Translations under genes and position numbers: made by a program
The notes under the pieces: model-generated
Told to the model about the DNA's origin: nothing
Seen by the model: the letters and a program-made list of their open reading frames with translations, nothing else
Databases searched by the model: none
Source: Cellulomonas cellasea
GTDB taxonomy: Bacteria; Actinomycetota; Actinomycetes; Actinomycetales; Cellulomonadaceae
Reading direction: 5' to 3'
Assembly (NCBI RefSeq): GCF_006538745.1
Contig: NZ_BJLR01000012.1
Span: 1 to 38,909, forward strand
Length of the DNA stretch: 38,909 nucleotides
Shown: in pieces, positions 30,702 to 38,008 of the stretch
How positions within the stretch are numbered: the stretch's first letter is position 1
Layout: every line of letters begins with the position of its first letter

Positions 30702-30707
30702 ACCCTA
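30702..30707 (-). promoter_or_regulatory. -10 box of leaderless glycerophosphodiesterase gene
   Basis: Reading leftwards, TAGGGT is followed by six bases (CGCCCC) and the ATG at 30695. No ribosome-binding site intervenes. Confidence 0.55.
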
Positions 30708-30821
30708 GTCGCGGGGCGAGGGGGGACGGGTGCGGGACAGCGCCGGAGAGGGTCGATCTCGACGTGCGACACGCCGCGCGAGCGGTCGGGGAGAACTCGT
30801 CCGAGATCCCTTCGCCCGAGG

Positions 30822-30848
30822 TGTCCTCCTCGCGGGATCCCGTTCGTC
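30822..30848 (+). promoter_or_regulatory. candidate ECF promoter of the YciI-sigma operon
   Basis: TGTCCT (30822-30827) and CGTC (30845-30848) are 17 bases apart, resembling TGTC...CGTC promoters of ECF sigma factors. The first YciI gene starts about 52 bases downstream. This would allow autoregulation by the operon's own sigma factor. Confidence 0.35.
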
Positions 30849-30899
30849 GTGCCAGTACGGAGCCGCCCCGACCCGGGGTGCACGATCCAGGAGGTCCCC

Positions 30900-31229
30900 A
30901 TGCAGTTCGTGATGCTCGTCCGTGTCGACCCGACCGCGACCCCCACGCCCGACGAGAGCGACCCGAACGCCTGGGTCGACGTGCACGTCCCGCGCCTGGG
31001 CAAGCGCCTCGAGGGCAACGGCCTGCGCGACGTCGAGACCGCCACGACGGTCCGGGTCCGCGACGGGCGCACGGTCGTCGCCGACGGCCCGTTCGCCGAG
31101 TACAAGGAGATCGTCGCGGGCTACGACCTCATCGAGGCCGAGAGCATCGACCGCGCCGTCGAGATCGCCGCGCTGCACCCGGTGGCCCGCTTCGGGTCGA
31201 TCGAGGTGCGCGAGGTCTGGCCGTTCTGA
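30900..31229 (+). CDS. YciI/DGPF-family protein, copy 1
   Basis: The 109-residue protein is a single YciI-like ferredoxin-fold domain (MQFVMLVRVDP start) with the DGPF signature in VADGPFAEYKEIVAGYDLIEAES. Such proteins are encoded next to ECF42-type sigma factors and are thought to modulate them or act in the same stress response; their biochemical activity is unclear. ATG 30900 has AGGAGG six bases upstream. It is the first gene of a three-gene operon. Confidence 0.92.
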   Translation: MQFVMLVRVDPTATPTPDESDPNAWVDVHVPRLGKRLEGNGLRDVETATTVRVRDGRTVVADGPFAEYKEIVAGYDLIEAESIDRAVEIAALHPVARFGSIEVREVWPF

Positions 31230-31296
31230 GCCGGACGCTCCGCACCGCACCGGCACCGGCCCGGCACCCTTCCCGTCGCACTCCCCAGGAGGAACC

Positions 31297-31626
31297 ATGC
31301 AGTACATGCTTCTGATCGCCGCCGTCCCCGACGCCCCCGCGCACGAGCCCGACCGGACGCCCCCGACCGCGTGGGTCGAGGAGATGCAGCAGCGCGGCGT
31401 CGACCGCGGCGGCTACCGGCTCCGGCTGCCCGACGAGGCCTGCACGGTGCGGGTCCAGCGCGGCGAGACCCTCGTCGTGCACGGCCCCTACGCCGAGGCC
31501 GCCGAGCAGGTCGCCGGCATCGGGATCATCGAGGCCGCCGACCTGGACGAGGCGATCGAGATCGCCGCGAAGCACCCGTCGGCCGGCCAGGGCGCGATCG
31601 AGATCCGGCCGCTGTGGGCGGAGTGA
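31297..31626 (+). CDS. YciI/DGPF-family protein, copy 2
   Basis: The 109-residue protein is a diverged paralogue of the gene 67 bp upstream (MQYMLLIAAVPD start). The signature reads HGPYAEAAEQVAGIGIIEAADLDEA, so DGPF has become HGPY. ATG 31297 has AGGAGG five bases upstream. Its TGA overlaps the GTG of the sigma-factor gene (GTGA), which shows tight translational coupling. Confidence 0.92.
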   Translation: MQYMLLIAAVPDAPAHEPDRTPPTAWVEEMQQRGVDRGGYRLRLPDEACTVRVQRGETLVVHGPYAEAAEQVAGIGIIEAADLDEAIEIAAKHPSAGQGAIEIRPLWAE

Positions 31627-32879
31627 CCGACGTCGACGCGGCCCTCACCTCGGCGTTCAGCGCCGAGTGGGGGCGCGTCGTCGCGACCCTGATCCGGCTC
31701 ACGGGCGACTTCGCGCTCGCCGAGGACGCCGCGCAGGACGCCTTCGTCGCGGCCGCCAAGCGGTGGCCGGTCGACGGCGTGCCCGACCGGCCGGGCGCGT
31801 GGCTCACGACCACGGCACGCAACGGCGCGCTGGACCGTCTCCGGCGCGCGACCACAGAGGCACGCAAGCTCCGGGAGGTGGCGGCGATGGAGGCGCTCGA
31901 GCTGCACGGCCACGTCGCGGAGGACCCTGCCGACGGCACCGGGAGCGCCGTGACCGACGACCGGCTGCGGCTCATCTTCACGTGCTGCCACCCGGCGCTC
32001 CCGCTCGAGTCCCGGGTCGCGCTGACGCTGCGGACCCTGTGCGGGCTCACGGTCCCGGAGATCGCGCGGGCGTTCGGCGTCGGCGAGGCGGCGATGACCA
32101 AGCGGCTCGTGCGGGCCCGGCAGAAGATCGCGCAGGCCGGGATCCCGTACCGCGTCCCGGCCGACGACGTGCTGCCCGAGCGGCTCGACGGGGTGCTCGC
32201 GGTGCTCTACCTGCTGTTCACCGAGGGCTACTCGGCGACCGCGGGGCCCGGGGTCGTGCGGGAGGACCTGTCCGCGGAGGCGATCCGGCTCACGCGCGTG
32301 CTCGCCGAGCTCGTGCCCGACGACGCCGAGGTGCACGGCCTGCTCGCGCTCGAGCTCGCGCACGACGCCCGGCGCGCCGCCCGGACCGACGCCGCGGGCG
32401 AGCTCGTCCCGCTCGAGGAGCAGGACCGCGCGCGCTGGGACGCCGGCCAGGCCGCGGACGCCGCCGCGGTGCTGCACCGCGCGCGGACGCTCACCGCGGA
32501 GCCCGGGCCGTACCTGCTGCAGGCGGAGGTCGCGGTGCGGCACGCGACGGCGGCGACCCCGGAGGCGACGGACTGGGCGGCGATCGCGGCGGTCTACGCC
32601 CGGCTCGCGCGCCGGGCGCCGTCCCCGTACGTCGAGCTCAGCCGCGCGGTCGCGGTCGCGATGGCCCACGGGGTCGACGCCGGGCTCGCGCTGCTCGACC
32701 AGCTCGGGGCGTCCGGGGGGCTCGACGGCAACCACTACCTCCCGGCGGCGCGCGCGGACCTCCTGCGGCGGGCCGGGCGGCACCCCGAGTCGGCCGAGGC
32801 GTACCGCGCGGCGCTCACCCGCGTGACGAACGACGCCGAGCGGCGGTACCTGCGGCGGCGGCTCGCGGAGGTGTCGTGA
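31623..32879 (+). CDS. ECF42-type sigma factor with C-terminal extension
   Basis: The 418-residue protein has sigma-2 (about 8-80: LIRLTGDFALAEDAAQDAFVAAAKRWP, WLTTTARNGALDRLRR) and sigma-4 (about 125-180: LRTLCGLTVPEIARAFGVGEAAMTKRLVRARQKI). A long C-terminal DUF6596/TPR-like extension follows, with LFTEGYSAT and a final NDAERRYLRRRLAEV. Linkage to YciI/DGPF genes and this extension define the ECF42 group, which lacks a classical anti-sigma factor; the extension is thought to control activity. The GTG at 31623 overlaps the preceding stop. Confidence 0.93.
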   Translation: MTDVDAALTSAFSAEWGRVVATLIRLTGDFALAEDAAQDAFVAAAKRWPVDGVPDRPGAWLTTTARNGALDRLRRATTEARKLREVAAMEALELHGHVAEDPADGTGSAVTDDRLRLIFTCCHPALPLESRVALTLRTLCGLTVPEIARAFGVGEAAMTKRLVRARQKIAQAGIPYRVPADDVLPERLDGVLAVLYLLFTEGYSATAGPGVVREDLSAEAIRLTRVLAELVPDDAEVHGLLALELAHDARRAARTDAAGELVPLEEQDRARWDAGQAADAAAVLHRARTLTAEPGPYLLQAEVAVRHATAATPEATDWAAIAAVYARLARRAPSPYVELSRAVAVAMAHGVDAGLALLDQLGASGGLDGNHYLPAARADLLRRAGRHPESAEAYRAALTRVTNDAERRYLRRRLAEVS

Positions 32880-33003
32880 GGGGTCTGCGGCGCAGTCCGG
32901 CGTCCCGGTCGCACCCTGCGGCTGCCCGGTCGGCGGGCCGGGGCGACGGGGTGCAGCAATCAGCACGACCCGGGCCGGTGGCGACGCCTACCATCTGGCT
33001 CTT

Positions 33004-34269
33004 GTGAGCCGCCTCGTCGAGACCGTCGTCCCCGGGCGCCTCGGCGTGTCCTTCCGGTGGCTCGTGACCTCCGCGTTCGTCACGAACCTCGGTGACGGGC
33101 TCGCGCTCGCCGCCGGGCCGCTGCTCGTCGCGTCGCTCACGGACGACGCCCGGCTCGTCGCCCTCGCCGCGACGCTGCAGTGGCTGCCGCCGCTGCTGTT
33201 CGGGCTGTTCGCGGGTGCGATCACCGACCGGCTCGACCGTCGGCTCATCGTCGTGTCGGTCGACGGCGCGCGCGCCGTCGTGCTCGGGGTGCTCGCCGCG
33301 GTGATCGCGACCGGGCACGTGTCGATCGCGATCGTGCTGGGCTCGCTGTTCCTGCTCGGCACCGCCGAGGTCTTCGCGGACAACGCGTCGGGGACGCTCG
33401 TGCCGACGCTCGTGCACCGCGACGACCTCGCGGTCGCGAACTCCCGCATCCAGACGGCGTTCCTCACGATGAACCAGCTCGCCGGGCCGCCGATCGGCGC
33501 GGCGCTGTTCGCGGCCGGGACGGTGCTGCCGTTCGGCACCCAGGCGGTCGCCGTGCTGCTCGGCGCGGTGCTCGTCTCGCGCGTCGTCCTGCCCGCGCGG
33601 GACCCCGCCGACGAGGCGCCCCGCACGCACCTGCGCCACGACATCACGGAGGGCTTCCGGTGGGTCACGCACCACGCGGCGGTCCGCACCCTCGTCCTGA
33701 CGATCCTCATCTTCAACGTGACGTTCGGCGCCGCGTGGTCGGTGCTCGTGCTCTACGCGACCGAGCGGCTCGGGCTCGGCGAGGTCGGCTTCGGGCTGCT
33801 CACGACCGTGGGCGCGGTCGGCGGGCTCGCCGGGACCGCGTCGTACGGCTGGATCACGCGGCGCGTGAGCCTCGGTGACCTCATGCGGATCGGGCTCGTC
33901 ATCGAGACGCTCACGCACCTCGCGCTCGCGCTGACCCGGACGGCGTGGGTCGCGCTCGCGATCTTCTTCGTCTTCGGGGCGCACGCGTTCATCTGGGGCA
34001 CGACGTCGGTCACGGTGCGCCAGCGCGCGGTCCCGACGGCGCTCCAGGGCCGGGTCGGGAGCGTCCACCTCGTCGGGGTCTTCGGCGGGCTGGTCGTCGG
34101 CTCGGGGATCGGCGGGCTGCTCGCCGAGCGCTGGGGCGTGACGGCGCCGTTCTGGTTCGCGTTCGCGGGATCGGCCGTGTTCGTCGTGCTGCTGTGGCGC
34201 CAGCTCGCGCACATCGCGCACGCCGACGAGGCACCGGTGGCCGCCGCGGCTCCGGTCGCCGACGACTAG
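33004..34269 (+). CDS. MFS exporter (MFS_3/EntS-like)
   Basis: The 421-residue protein has about 12 hydrophobic segments. The MFS loop 2-3 motif appears as GLFAGAITDRLDRRLIVV. Other features (FVTNLGDGLALAAGPLLVASLT at the start, NSRIQTAFLTMNQLAGPPIGAALF in the middle) fit the MFS_3 group of drug or siderophore exporters. The substrate is unknown. GTG 33004 follows TACCAT (32989-32994) by nine bases with no ribosome site, so the mRNA is probably leaderless or nearly so. It starts 124 bp after the sigma-factor gene and may be part of its regulon. Confidence 0.9.
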   Translation: MSRLVETVVPGRLGVSFRWLVTSAFVTNLGDGLALAAGPLLVASLTDDARLVALAATLQWLPPLLFGLFAGAITDRLDRRLIVVSVDGARAVVLGVLAAVIATGHVSIAIVLGSLFLLGTAEVFADNASGTLVPTLVHRDDLAVANSRIQTAFLTMNQLAGPPIGAALFAAGTVLPFGTQAVAVLLGAVLVSRVVLPARDPADEAPRTHLRHDITEGFRWVTHHAAVRTLVLTILIFNVTFGAAWSVLVLYATERLGLGEVGFGLLTTVGAVGGLAGTASYGWITRRVSLGDLMRIGLVIETLTHLALALTRTAWVALAIFFVFGAHAFIWGTTSVTVRQRAVPTALQGRVGSVHLVGVFGGLVVGSGIGGLLAERWGVTAPFWFAFAGSAVFVVLLWRQLAHIAHADEAPVAAAAPVADD

Positions 34270-34346
34270 GGCAACCGGACACAGCCCGTCCGGCGCGAGG
34301 CGGCCCAGCGCGCGACAGCCACGCGACACCGAACCGTGTCCGGCCC

Positions 34347-34352
34347 TACGGT
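34347..34352 (+). promoter_or_regulatory. -10 box of the small ORF-SARP unit
   Basis: TACGGT lies 48 bases before the ATG of the small ORF. CCGGACAC (34275-34282) and GTGTCCGG (34336-34343), perfect 8-bp inverted repeats about 50 bp apart, flank the region upstream of it. No good -35 is seen. Confidence 0.35.
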
Positions 34353-34400
34353 CGGGGCAGCGTTCCAGGACGAGCACAAGCGGCGGGGGCACAGGTGTCG

Positions 34401-34526
34401 ATGGACACGACGTTCGAGGACTTCGACGAGGCGGCGCACGAGGCGCCGGCGACGAAGGAGGAGACGCAGGCGCACGGCAGGCGTCACACCGCCGGCGAGT
34501 GGTTCTCTCGGGACCGCTGGTCGTGA
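34401..34526 (+). CDS. small ORF translationally coupled to the SARP regulator
   Basis: The frame encodes 41 residues (43 if it starts at GTG 34395). The N-terminal half is acidic (MDTTFEDFDEAAHEA) and the C-terminus is basic and aromatic (HTAGEWFSRDRWS). A GGGGGC stretch precedes it. Its TGA overlaps the GTG of the regulator as GTGA. There is no signal peptide, cysteine or membrane segment. I do not recognise the family. It may be a leader that couples translation, a small partner or ligand of the regulator, or a peptide precursor; the aromatic, basic end is its most distinctive feature. Confidence 0.55.
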   Translation: MDTTFEDFDEAAHEAPATKEETQAHGRRHTAGEWFSRDRWS

Positions 34527-37500
34527 CCGAGCCCGTCGAGCAGCTCGCCACACTTCTGCGCAAGGCCCGCGTCCAGGCCGGGTTGAGCCAGGACGAGGTC
34601 GCCCGAGTCAGCGGACTGAGCGTGCGAGGGTTGCGCGACCTCGAGCGTGGGCGGGTCCGCAAGCCGCGTGAGGAGTCCCTTCGGCGCCTCTTCGCCGTCC
34701 TCGGGATCCACGGCTCGGACCGGGAGCGGATCCTGGCGAGCGTCGCCCAGCATCCGCGGCCAGCTCTGGCGGAGCAGACGTCGCCTCTTCCGTCGGTCAC
34801 GGTCGACGTCCTCGGCGCCTTGACGCTGTGCCGGGACGGCGCCGAGGTGCCCGTCTCCGGGTCCGTCCCCCGGGCTGTGCTGGGGCTTGCCGCCCTGCGT
34901 CTCGGCCGGCCCGTGTCGCGGGAGGAGATCGTCGATGCGCTGTGGGGGGATCGCCCGCCCGCCACCTGGGTCAGCCAGGTGCACACGGCCGTGGGTCAGC
35001 TCCGCAGGCTGCTCGATCCCCAGCATGCCCGCGGCAGCCGTACCGGGAGGTTGGCCCTCGCCCGCACCGGCTACGTGCTGGACCTGGAGGCGGATGCCGT
35101 CGACCTGCACCGGTTCAGCCGTCGCTTCCAGGGGGCCCGCGCCGGGGTGGACGGTGGTGCGCGCGACGAGCCGCCATCGGAGGTCGCCATGGAGGCTGCG
35201 CTGGTCACGCTCGACGTGGCGCTGAGGGACTGGCGAGGCCCGGTGCTGAGCGGCGAGCCCGTCGGCGTGCGCGACCAGCCGGTGGCTCTCGCCGCGGCCG
35301 GCCAGCGCCTGGAGGCCGTGCTCCTGCTCGCGGATCTCGCCCTTCGCCTGCGGCGGGCCGACCTCGCGATCGAGCACCTGGGGCCGCTCGCCCGCGCTGA
35401 GCCGTACCACGAGGGGCTGCAGGCTCGGCTCATCCTCGCCCTTGCCGCGCGTGGCGAGCAAGCAGCCGCGCTGGAGAGCTTCGCCGCTGTCAGGAGGCAG
35501 CTGGTCACCGATCTCGGGATCGAGCCAGGTCCGCAGCTGCGCTACGCCCAGACCCTGGTCCTGGACGGCGAGCACACGCGATCGCTCGACCCGCGGTTCG
35601 CTGACTCGAGCACGGAGGCGTACCGCGGGCCGGAACCGGTCCAGGACGACTGGACCGCACCTCGCATGCTGCCCGTCGACCTGCCCGACTACACCGGGCG
35701 CGACCACGAGCTGAGCCTGATCACGGACCTGCTGACCTGCACCGGGGACGGCGCCGCTCCACCGGCCCGCCGGCCCGTGGTGGCGGTCGCCGGCATGGCG
35801 GGGGTCGGCAAGACGGCACTGATCGTGCGCGCAGCGCACCGGCTGGCGCCGGCGCATCCGGACGGCCTCCTCTACGTCAACCTCCGGGGTGCGGACGACG
35901 CCCCGCTCCGGCCGGCCGACGTCCTGGCCCGCTTCCTGCGCGCCACCGGCGTCAACGGTCCCGCCATCCCCCAGGACGCCGCCAGCCGCGAGGACATGTA
36001 CCGCAGCCGCACCGCGCAGCGACGCCTGCTGGTCGTGCTGGACAACGCCTCGTCGGCGGCACAGCTGCGTCCCCTCCTTCCCGGCGGCACGGGCTGCTCG
36101 GTCCTGGTCAGCGCGCGCACGCGGCTCTCCGCACTGGAGGGCGCACGCTGGATCGCCCTCGACGTCCTGCCGTCCGAGCAGTCCCTCGCCCTGCTGGAAC
36201 GGGTCGCCGGGCACGACCGGGTGCACACGGACCGGGCCGGCGCGGAGGAGATCATCCACCTGTGCGGCAATCTGCCCCTGGCGGTGCGCATCGCCGGAGC
36301 CCGGCTGGCCGAGCACCCGAGATGGCCGATGAGCCGGCTCGCAGCCCCGCTGCGGCAGGAGCGCCAGCGGTTGGATCAGCTCACCGTCGGGGACCTCGCC
36401 GTCCGCGCGTCGGTGGAGATCAGCTACCGGGACCTCCGGCCCCGGGCGCGCCAGCTCTTCCGGCTGGTGAGTCTGCTCGACTCCCCGGACTTCCCGGCCC
36501 GCGTCGCCGGGGCCGTGCTCGGAACGCCTGCCGCAGAAGCCCTCGTTCCCCTCACCGAGCTCGTCGACGCCAACCTGGTCGCCGAGACCGACCCGGACGA
36601 GGCCGGGCAGCTGCGCTACCGGTTCCACGACCTGGTACGCCTCTACGCCCGAGAGCGCGCCGAGGCCGAAGACGGTGCCGAGGTCACTCAGACGGCCGTC
36701 CGGCGCGCTCTGGGGGCATGGCTGACCCTGGCGGAACGGTTCGCCCGTGACGTGCCCGGTCCGTGCTACGCCGCACTCGCCGGATGCGCCGAGCGACCCG
36801 ATCTCGCGGACCTCACGGACTTCGCGCACGTCGACCCGCTGCGGTGGTTCGACGCTGAGCAAGCCGCGTTGCGGGCCGGCGTCCTCCAGGCCTGCCGCGG
36901 CGGCCTGGACGAGCTCGCCTACGAGCTCGCCGGCAGCCTGGAGAAGTACTTCGACCTGCGAGGGATGTACGAGGAGTGGCGGGCGACCAACGAGCAGGTC
37001 CTGCGCCTGTGTCACGCGAGGGGCAACGTGCGTGGCGAGGCGGTCATGCTGCGCGGTCTGATCGACGTCCGGACCTGGAACACCTCCCACCACGGCGACG
37101 ACGGACGCGACGGCAGCGGCACGGCGATGGGCCGCATGCTGACCGACGCCCTGCGGCTGGCCGAGATGTTCGAACGCCTGGAGGAGCCTCGTGGTCGCAG
37201 CGACGCCGAGGTCGCCGTCGCGTGGGGGTACTGCGCCGCCGGCGAGGTGGACGAGGGTCTCCGCCACGCGGGACGTGCCCTCGACCTGGCCGCGGGCGCA
37301 GGCCATGTGGGCGGGGTCGCCCGAGCCCAGGTCGCGTTGGCGCTGGCCGGGCACGTCACGCCCGGCGGCGGCGCCCGCGCCCTGCATCATCTGGAGAAGG
37401 CCCTGGTGGCGGCCCGCGCGCTCGGCAACGCCCGCTACGAGGCGAGCGTGCTCCAGTTCCTGGGGATGACGTACGGGGCGATGGGGGATGCCGCCCGCAG

Positions 37501-38008
37501 CGGCGCCTGCCTGGACGAGTCGCTCGCCATCTCGCGCCGGTACTCGGACCGGTTCACCGAGGCCTTGACGATGCTCGCCCTCGCCCGCCTGCACCTGACC
37601 ACGGCCGATCCTCGGGCCCGGTCCGAGATCGAGACCGCACTCGCCCTGGGGCGCCGCTTCGCCATGCCGCACCATGTCGCCGGCGCACTGACCTTGCTCG
37701 GACAGCAGGCGCTCGCCTCCGGCGACGCCCCGGAGGCGGTGGCGTGCCTGGGCGAGGCGGTCGACCTGTGGCGCACCCGCGGCTGGCCCCGGTACCTGGC
37801 CGAGGCGCTGACCGCCTGCGGGGCCGCCCACCGCGAGGTGGGCGACCCCGAGGCCGCGCAGAGGTGCTGGACGGAAGCAGCCGACCTGTTCACGACCCTC
37901 AGCGACGAGGAGGCCGCGAACCAGGTCAGGGATCTGCTCACCAGGGGGACGGCGACCCCGTTGGCCAGCCCGGTCGCCGTCCCGTCGTCAGGTCACCAGC
38001 TGGAGTAG
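34523..38008 (+). CDS. large SARP/AfsR-type regulator (HTH-SARP-BTAD-NB-ARC-TPR)
   Basis: The 1161-residue protein has an N-terminal XRE helix-turn-helix (about 5-65: ARVQAGLSQDEVARVSGLS), an OmpR-like SARP DNA-binding domain (about 92-178) and a BTAD domain (about 185-335). An NB-ARC ATPase follows (P-loop GMAGVGKTAL near 423-432, Walker B LLVVLDNA, GNLPLAVRIAG), then a C-terminal array of TPR-like repeats (about 790-1140). This is the AfsR-like SNaRe layout with an extra HTH, usually an activator of secondary metabolism or secreted enzymes. It starts at GTG 34523, overlapping the small ORF stop. Its codon use looks less GC3-extreme than its neighbours', which hints at transfer. Its stop overlaps the convergent lipase gene by 16 bp. 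Confidence 0.92.
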   Translation: MTEPVEQLATLLRKARVQAGLSQDEVARVSGLSVRGLRDLERGRVRKPREESLRRLFAVLGIHGSDRERILASVAQHPRPALAEQTSPLPSVTVDVLGALTLCRDGAEVPVSGSVPRAVLGLAALRLGRPVSREEIVDALWGDRPPATWVSQVHTAVGQLRRLLDPQHARGSRTGRLALARTGYVLDLEADAVDLHRFSRRFQGARAGVDGGARDEPPSEVAMEAALVTLDVALRDWRGPVLSGEPVGVRDQPVALAAAGQRLEAVLLLADLALRLRRADLAIEHLGPLARAEPYHEGLQARLILALAARGEQAAALESFAAVRRQLVTDLGIEPGPQLRYAQTLVLDGEHTRSLDPRFADSSTEAYRGPEPVQDDWTAPRMLPVDLPDYTGRDHELSLITDLLTCTGDGAAPPARRPVVAVAGMAGVGKTALIVRAAHRLAPAHPDGLLYVNLRGADDAPLRPADVLARFLRATGVNGPAIPQDAASREDMYRSRTAQRRLLVVLDNASSAAQLRPLLPGGTGCSVLVSARTRLSALEGARWIALDVLPSEQSLALLERVAGHDRVHTDRAGAEEIIHLCGNLPLAVRIAGARLAEHPRWPMSRLAAPLRQERQRLDQLTVGDLAVRASVEISYRDLRPRARQLFRLVSLLDSPDFPARVAGAVLGTPAAEALVPLTELVDANLVAETDPDEAGQLRYRFHDLVRLYARERAEAEDGAEVTQTAVRRALGAWLTLAERFARDVPGPCYAALAGCAERPDLADLTDFAHVDPLRWFDAEQAALRAGVLQACRGGLDELAYELAGSLEKYFDLRGMYEEWRATNEQVLRLCHARGNVRGEAVMLRGLIDVRTWNTSHHGDDGRDGSGTAMGRMLTDALRLAEMFERLEEPRGRSDAEVAVAWGYCAAGEVDEGLRHAGRALDLAAGAGHVGGVARAQVALALAGHVTPGGGARALHHLEKALVAARALGNARYEASVLQFLGMTYGAMGDAARSGACLDESLAISRRYSDRFTEALTMLALARLHLTTADPRARSEIETALALGRRFAMPHHVAGALTLLGQQALASGDAPEAVACLGEAVDLWRTRGWPRYLAEALTACGAAHREVGDPEAAQRCWTEAADLFTTLSDEEAANQVRDLLTRGTATPLASPVAVPSSGHQLE

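Noticed and set aside
34484-37831. 1115-codon minus-strand frame
   Set aside because: It is antisense to the SARP regulator, whose domains are unmistakable. It is a composition artefact.
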